Assembly: GCA_030549495.1 (NCBI GenBank)
Contig: JAUIRK010000099.1
Span: 62,001 to 126,000, forward strand
Length of the DNA: 64,000 nucleotides
Direction of reading: 5' to 3'
From: Nectonema munidae
Lineage: Eukaryota > Nematomorpha > Nectonematoida > Nectonematidae
Shown here: piece by piece, positions 58,067 to 64,000 of the stretch
Position numbering within the stretch: the first letter of the stretch is position 1
Layout: each line of letters begins with the position of its first letter
The notes under the pieces: generated by a model
What the model was told of the DNA's origin: nothing
Databases searched by the model: none
Seen by the model: the letters and a program-made list of their open reading frames with translations, nothing else
Translations under genes and position numbers: made by a program

Positions 58067-59363
58067 CAGTGATTCTCAAGGTGGGCCAGGTGAACCATCA
58101 GTGCTCCTCAAATTATCTGACTTTGTAAAGAAGAGGAATACTACAAAAGAAAGACACGTAAGCCGTTCTTTGATCTTTGAAATTATGGCCAAGGCTGGAG
58201 CATCTCAGGTTTATGGTGAGGAGCTTATCAAGCGTGCTATGATGGCTAGTGATGTGTATCTTGGGAGAACAATTCAACTTTCAAATGACACTATTAAAAA
58301 TGAATGAAATGTCATTTTTGTTGAATTAGTTCAACATCCAAGTTGATGAGAGCATAATTCATAACCAAGATATCCTTCTGATCTGTCAGATTCATATATG
58401 AAAATGATATAAGGAAAGTAATCTTATTCATTAAAATTTTACCTGAAACCAATCAGTGAGATAATACTGTATTTTAATGATAAAATATTATATTTAATTT
58501 GATCAATATTGAATCAGATAAGACTACAACCATGGCCGGATAAGTAAAAGACTGTTGCTCTGATGTTGCTCCTGACAGCATTTGGTTAAGAATATTGGAG
58601 GAGACACGCAAGAAGCAATCAATACTGCCATACCTGAAATTAACTTTGTCAAATCAAACTCTCTGATTGATAGATTCTTTGCCCATTCAATGAAGATAAT
58701 TTAAAACCTATTCCTTCACACAGAAATAAAATCGATGTTAAAGGATCCAAGACTTCCCCATGTTCAAGTTCCAATTGACTCATTAGAACTTTAAGAAAGA
58801 AGCTCAAACAGCTAAGAAAATTTAGGAAAGACTTCGTGATTAAATCAAAAATATTTTATCTAAGTGTTATTTTTAAAACAGTGAATGTGCTTAGTTTGTA
58901 GCTGGAACGTAGATCAGTTTTAGTCACGTGCGGTGAGAAAATAAAGGGTTATATGGAGAAATTAAAATTAAAAAAATACAGTTTTAGAAAAAAATTGCAT
59001 CTTTTCAAAATCTGAGAGAAGATACAATGATTTATTAGAAGGATTATCCACTTTGCTTTATAGACCTAGAAATGATAAGCCTAGAGATGAAAATGTTGTT
59101 GTTCTTGAAAGAGAATGTTAAACTGAGAAGAATTGACAAAGAAGGTGTCTTTGCCTACATATCGATAAAGGACTAACACTCAATTGATTTTAATATACTG
59201 AGTTTATCCTTGTTCACTAATATAAATTTTAAAACGTAAAAAGACAATTTTATCTTTTTTTAAGTATTTTAGTACGAAAAAGGAACAGCCTAAAAGTAAA
59301 AGTGGTCCATCGGAATTTTTTAAGAAAAATGGTCTATGGAACCAGAATAGTTGAGAAACACTG
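58067..59363 (+). mobile_element. hAT remnant nested in the TTAA-element copy
   Basis: The ends are CAGTGATTCTCAAGG and, read inward from the right, CAGTGTTTCTCAACT. The 8-bp flanks are ATCTATAA (58059-58066) and ATCTATAC (59364-59371), 7 of 8 identical. Length is 1297 bp. A short transposase fragment remains at the left. The mismatches suggest it is older than the hAT elements at 2876 and 52056. Confidence 0.8.
58089..58307 (+). pseudogene. hAT transposase fragment
   Basis: LIFEIMAKAGASQVYGEELI, KRAMM and TIQLSNDTIKN correspond to the segment of ZBED5/FAM200-like hAT transposases reading 'Y.VA...AK...P...GE.LIK..M' and 'I.LSN.T'. The frame stops at 58305-58307. The downstream DNA to 59360 shows only broken traces. 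Confidence 0.6.
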
Positions 59364-59500
59364 ATCTATACGACTCCCTATTTACATAAAAGGAATAAGA
59401 TGGTACATTTCAATTCAAATTATAAAATTATCTTGATAGTGACATTCTTCACATATTGGCATCTGTGACAGTTTTGATAAATCTGACCGATTAAAAATTT

Positions 59501-60649
59501 TCAATTTTCTATCCTAGTGAAAAATTATGTCTTCACGATCATGTGAAATTTGTTCTAGCCCAAAGCATTATTCAGGTGATTGGAGATGAAATAGATAAAT
59601 CGAAAATGTACTCAATCATATAACATAAATAACGGGCATGAATAATTATTTGTTTTTGCTTTGTAAATCAAGATAAACTGACTAACGTAGCAAACTGGAT
59701 AACATTTTAGTTTACTAGTAAAACGACATGGGTAGAGCTTGATTAAATTATTAACCATATAAACAATATAGAAAGGAAAAAATAATTGTGAAATATTTTT
59801 TAATAACGTGTATTTGAGTAGTAGTGGTTTATTAGTAACCCTTTCAGGATGAAAATTTTAGAGACAATTTCAATGGAATTTTATATATTCAAAGCGGACG
59901 ATTTTCATTCATTGGGACATTGGTGTCTCACTGTTTCTCAGAGTTAAAGGTGGATGAGAACAAGTTCCTTATGTAAAAAAGTATATTTTATAGAAGCGAA
60001 GATAACAATTTGGAACAAACTAGGTTATCAAAAATTGATTTCTAGAAAATATTTGAAATAGTTAGGAAAAATAATTTAGTTTAATTATTATGTAAAAATT
60101 TACATATTTTTTCGTTTCATATTCGGCTAATAGGTATACATAAGCTTGTTTTATATTCCAATTGAAAGCAGAGGAAAAATCTTAAAAAAATTATAAGAAA
60201 CATAATTTGGTTTAGATAATTTACATTAACCTGCATAAAGATTGAACTTAAAATGGCCTATATCAACTTCTTCTCCAGTACCTGTATGATCAGAAACCAA
60301 ATTACTAAAATGTAAAACAATTGCAGCAAAATAAAAATTATAAAACAAGTTACACTTTAGGATCTTCTATTTGGATATTAGCATTTATATGATATTCTTT
60401 AAAATTTATCGAAAGGGCCAGTAAAAAACAAATTACACCAAACGAAACTGTAGCACACGAGGACAATTCGTTTAGTCTGCTCAGGAATGTATTCATAACA
60501 AGTTTGTTGAAAAATAGAATCAAAAACAAAAAAATAAAAATATAAAATTTTTTTTTGATATGACGCGAAAATATTAAAAATTACAATAAATACATTGTAA
60601 TTTTTAAATTAATCTATTTAACTTAGAAACATTTTCTATAACTTAAAAC
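59501..60649. other. Unassigned AT-rich DNA
   Basis: TAACCCTTTCAGGATGAAA at 59837 looks like a piggyBac-type end but lacks a clean TTAA and a partner. Nothing else is recognised. Confidence 0.35.
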
Positions 60650-60760
60650 AATTAGATGACCTAATGGTTGGCGCGTGTCTCGTAAGGTGGGCTGGGTTCG
60701 ATTCCCCATCACTATCTGTCAAACTATGGTCCCCCTTAGATGCAAAAAAAATGACTAATT
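60650..60760 (+). repeat. tRNA-derived SINE-like sequence
   Basis: A-box-like TGACCTAATGGTTGGCGCG is followed by B-box GGTTCGATTCC about 30 bases on, at tRNA-like spacing. The cloverleaf is imperfect (anticodon arm not cleanly paired), so a SINE head or tRNA pseudogene is more likely than a working tRNA. An A-run follows at 60747. Confidence 0.5.
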
Positions 60761-62192
60761 ACTTTTCTACGGGTACTAAAATACCGTATTATCTCTAAAT
60801 AATTTCGATGTTTTTATCCTTCAAAAGCTTCTTCTATGGATTAAAATTTTTCTCTTGACTTCATAGTCTCTTATTTTGGCACCAACTCTTATAAATTTAT
60901 AAAATAACGTATTGTGGTATTTTGCTAGCGTTCTTTTCTTACTTGTTAGAGTTTTGTTTTTAACCCTGGATCATCATACTACGGTTTGCGGGCCGGATTA
61001 TCCACTCAACAAGATAAATTTTGATTTGCATAAATAAGTCTTCCAAATAATCTCCACTTTTTATGTATACTTAGTGTATCAACTTTATCTCCATGCCGAA
61101 AATATGAAAAAATGTCATTCAAAAAATTTGCACATCTACTAATTTTATGATAAACAAAAGGAGATTTTAAAACTTATAAATTTGTCCTTCTCTATTTTCA
61201 ACATTTTACTGTCCTTCTTTGCTGAAATTTTGTTTTATCTATATTTCAAAACATTTAATATAAAAACATGTCAACAGAGAAAGCACGAGATATAAAATAG
61301 AAAAATTGTGATTGGGATTAATTTGATGCTGGATTCGATAACTCAAGGTCTTGCGTTCCTTACCGCATTAAGCATGTTTTCCTCATAGTTCAATACGAGC
61401 GGTGCAATTTTGTTTTCTTAATGAAAACATCCCACGGTACTTTTATTTAAGTTTTAGTATTTGTAATGAAACAAGGAATTAATAAAATGAAAATAAAAAT
61501 GATATTTGGATAAAATTTTTTAGGCTGAAAATTGAACAAGATAAGTATTAAATTTCAATAGATTAAGAGGAAAAACGAGTTAGTTTAACACATTAAATCT
61601 ATATTTGAAATATGTTTTCAACTTCTTAGCAGTCGTTCAGAAAGAAAAAAAGATATATAACAGTAAATATCGACTGATTGAAATTTTAACACTGTTAACT
61701 TATCTTAAGATATATTAAAATTTATCTTAGCTGTTGTATAATAAAAGATATAAATTTGGACCAGGGGCGCACATACAGGGGGGAAGGGAGGGGAGGGGGA
61801 AAGGGGAGGCGACCGCCTCCAATGTGTTTTTTCACAAAAATAATTTTGTGATTTTGTTTTTAAGAGTTGGGAGTCACACCTGACCTTCAACTAAAGTTAC
61901 ACCCTAACAACCATTGAGGCTCAAATGGTATATATAAAAGAAATAGAAAAATAGAAGAATGAAAAATGGCTTTTGCTTCTCTACATAATCCAAAATGCTA
62001 TTTTAACCAAAAAAGTTATTAATTTAGAATTTTCGTTTTGAGTTTTCAATATTTTAATTCATGTTGCTTTCTTATATTTATACGCGAATTTATAACATAT
62101 AATGCTTTTTTGCTTATGAAGAATTTTTGCTCAGAATTGAGGAGGCATTTACCAAAAGGGAATATTTGAAAATAAATGTTTAATAGGTGTTT
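60761..62192. other. Unassigned AT-rich DNA
   Basis: Contains CAGGGGCGCACATACAGG at 61764, similar to 38311 (possible hAT-type end without partner), followed by a purine-rich GGGGAGG stretch at 61780-61810. Confidence 0.35.
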
Positions 62193-62200
62193 CTGTTTTA

Positions 62201-62477
62201 CAGGGCTGGCTTTAGGCCACTGCAACGTATGTGGCCGCAGTGGGCCCTCGCTTCTCATTTTTCATTTTGATGATATATTGTACGATTTCGCTAAATGCAA
62301 GGTTCGCAAAGTAAAGTTACTTTGATCGTCATTTTGTGTTAATGAAAAAGTAATAAAACAAATCCCTTTTCTTTTTTTGAAAATCTTATTTCTCACTTTT
62401 AATCTTTTTTCCTATACACACTGTGCCACGCGCAATCCATTTTGCATAGGGTCCCGCGAACACTAGGGCTGGCCCTG
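62201..62477. mobile_element. hAT-type MITE, 277 bp
   Basis: The ends are CAGGGCTGGCTTTAGG and, read inward from the right, CAGGGCCAGCCCTAGT. Perfect 8-bp duplications CTGTTTTA lie at 62193-62200 and 62478-62485. No coding capacity. Confidence 0.88.
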
Positions 62478-62613
62478 CTGTTTTACTTTTAAGTATATAT
62501 AGGAAATGATATAAAATAAAAGGAGGCATCAACTTAACTGATTATAATTATAGGTTTAACAAAGAAAGAATACAAAATAAAAGGAGGCATCAACTTAACT
62601 TATTATAATAATA

Positions 62614-62800
62614 CTAGCCGGTCTCGTGGTCGTTTCTCGCTTCTCTCGAAACATAGGATTCTGGGTAATGTGTATTTTGAGTTGCTAATTTAAATTCGCT
62701 CGAAACGACCACGGGACCGGTTAGTTTTTTTTGTTTAGGCTACGCTCGAAACATAGGATTCTTGGTAGTGTGTATTTTGAGTTGCTAATAGTTTATTAGA
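62614..62800. repeat. Direct and inverted copies of a short motif
   Basis: CCGGTCTCGTGGTCGTTTC (about 62618-62636) pairs with GAAACGACCACGGGACCGG (about 62703-62721) as an inverted repeat with one mismatch. CGAAACATAGGATTCT plus TGTGTATTTTGAGTTGCTAA occurs twice in direct orientation, about 105 bases apart. A 28-bp segment starting AAAATAAAAGGAGGCATCAA is also duplicated just before, near 62514 and 62574. Confidence 0.75.
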
Positions 62801-63529
62801 GTATATTAATGAATCATAACTTTGTATTAAAAAAATTAAAAAATATACCACTTTTCTTATTAGGTCTATTTCTTTAACCCTCGCATGGCCGTTAAATTTT
62901 TCCTTCTGAGAAAAGCCATTTAGGTCCTTGCCGGCCATAGCTATTTCTTTATAGTATTATTATAGTAAAAACTATGAAAATAGTATAATTATTAGTAAAA
63001 ACAATAAAAACCCAACTTTATTTACTTTTACTTTTTTTTAAACTTCACATGTGTTTAAAAATATTTTAAACTGATCGATGATTTTAAGGCTGTTTGCACT
63101 GTCAATTTTGGAATACATTTGATTCGATTATACTCTTGAACTAGTTAACTTCCTTACTTCTCACTGCTGTAGCAGTTTATGTTTTTATTGTATATTTTCA
63201 TCTGTGTGGAGATATAAAACGGAACAAATGCGATGATGTTTATATTCAATGTGATATTGATGATATAACTTTTATGACGTAAAAAATATTGCATTGTGTA
63301 ATATAGTGGTTCTGAAACGGTACTCACTGTGTTCAATACAAATAGCACAATCTCTACACTTTCATTTATATGAAGATATAAAACGCAATCACTGCATATT
63401 CATTTATTTCTTGATAATATAAAGCAATATCCTATCAATAACCTATCATCGATTTATGTTTGTTGCTGGATCTCACATATTTTATAGGCACACAAGAGGT
63501 AAAATTTATATTGCTTTTTCATCTGTCTC

Positions 63530-63748
63530 TCACCACGCCTTAGCTGATTTTTCTTTTTTTTTGTACATCATAGAATAGTTATCTTTTATTATTGCTTCCA
63601 TTTTCTTCCTTATTCTTTCACAAACCGTAAAGATGCTTTCAAGTTCTTTCGGAAGTTGGAATTGTTTCTTTAGATGGTATTGTATACAATTTTCGTGTTC
63701 CAACATCGAGGGGCAGACCTTCTGCATTAAATATAAGGAACATCTCAT
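63530..63748 (-). CDS. Hypothetical 72-residue frame
   Basis: Begins MRCSLYLMQKVCPSMLEHEN and is Lys/Glu-rich toward the end. No family is recognised and no splice context is convincing. It could be an exon, a transposon remnant or chance. Confidence 0.15.
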   Translation of the reverse strand: MRCSLYLMQKVCPSMLEHENCIQYHLKKQFQLPKELESIFTVCERIRKKMEAIIKDNYSMMYKKKEKSAKAW

Positions 63749-64000
63749 CCTCCTGCTTCAAATTTAAAAGCCAGAGACGAAGTCAACCCGTACAAAATTT
63801 GGTCTTTTTTTCACTCCTGAACTCCTTCAAGAAGTTTTTATCAAAACACATTAATACCTAAAAAGAAAAATTGAAAGCTCTTCTAATGTTTCTAATCATT
63901 TGTTATCTTTCAGTGAATCTTTTATCATTGACAAATTTTTAGCGTATATAGCATTTCGATATATTATCTGAATTGAATCCGATCAAAAGATACCTATTGA

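Larger units (their letters stand above)
57890..59500 (+). mobile_element. Diverged partial copy of the TTAA-element interior, split by a hAT remnant
   Basis: 57925-58066 matches 45325-45485 (GAATATTTGT, TTCAATTACAAAAAGTTGTC), and 59372-59490 matches 45495-45600 (ATCTTGATAGTGAC, CACATATTGGCA, TTTTGATAAATCTGACC). The two halves flank exactly the hAT remnant 58067-59363. No TTAA-flanked ends were found for this copy. Confidence 0.7.

Noticed and set aside
60650-60760. Functional tRNA gene
   Set aside because: A- and B-boxes are present but the anticodon and acceptor stems do not pair well, and an A-run follows, which fits a SINE better.
62735-62938. 67-residue minus-strand frame
   Set aside because: It overlaps the duplicated motif block, has no recognised domain, and looks like chance.

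Overview
The window looks like nuclear DNA of an arthropod-like animal. It is very AT-rich, contains no bacterial-style operons, and is filled with old and young transposable elements of families typical of arthropods: hAT, piggyBac-like, CR1/L2-, R1/LOA- and RTE-like LINEs, Penelope-like elements with GIY-YIG remnants, and tRNA-derived SINEs. A copepod or other crustacean would fit, but the sequence alone does not fix the species. Only one convincing host gene is present: an intronless open reading frame at 39370..41901 for a SAPS-domain regulatory subunit of protein phosphatase 6. It forms a GC-richer island in the AT-rich repeat background.

Layout, left to right. 1-518: 77-bp tandem array running off the left edge. 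519-1125: copy 1 of a dispersed repeat here called family R. 2876-6070: hAT element with an 8-bp target duplication. 7195-8475 and 10885-11835: two broken Penelope-like elements, minus strand. 9686-9815: SINE. 12517-13607: family R copy 2. 13608-15710: a compact retroelement with one open frame for reverse transcriptase plus RNase H, no visible LTRs, and hepadnavirus-like motifs. 15737-20225: an almost intact LINE (LINE A). 20226-22865: family R copy 3, split by a 5'-truncated RNase H-bearing LINE (LINE B). 23267-27735: PHD-finger LINE (LINE D). 27755-28345: RTE-like fragment. 28429-32671: an inverted-repeat-bounded segment that contains LINE C, a deletion relative of LINE B.

33.4-35.2 kb holds three tandem-repeat blocks. 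36767-37531 is a non-autonomous hAT element and 38561-39073 a MITE-like inverted-repeat element just upstream of the phosphatase-subunit gene. 42.6-48.2 kb is an RTE-like LINE split cleanly at a TTAA site by a 3.95-kb piggyBac-type element that carries two different tandem arrays of about 150-bp units. 49-55 kb contains remnants of an unknown arthropod multicopy gene, piggyBac transposase fragments, a 25-bp-arm hairpin and a second hAT element (52056-53550). 57.9-59.5 kb is a diverged copy of the interior of the 3.95-kb element, itself split by a hAT remnant. The right end has another SINE, a small hAT MITE (62201-62477) and short duplicated or inverted motifs.

How the parts relate: the window records successive insertions rather than a gene network. 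Target-site duplications at five hAT-type elements, the TTAA element, LINE B and the RT-RNase H element give a relative order of events. The most interesting item is the RT-RNase H element at 13608-15710, which resembles the HBV-related HEART retroelements described from insects (recalled from memory) and here shows features of insertion with a long target duplication and a short repeated 3' tail.
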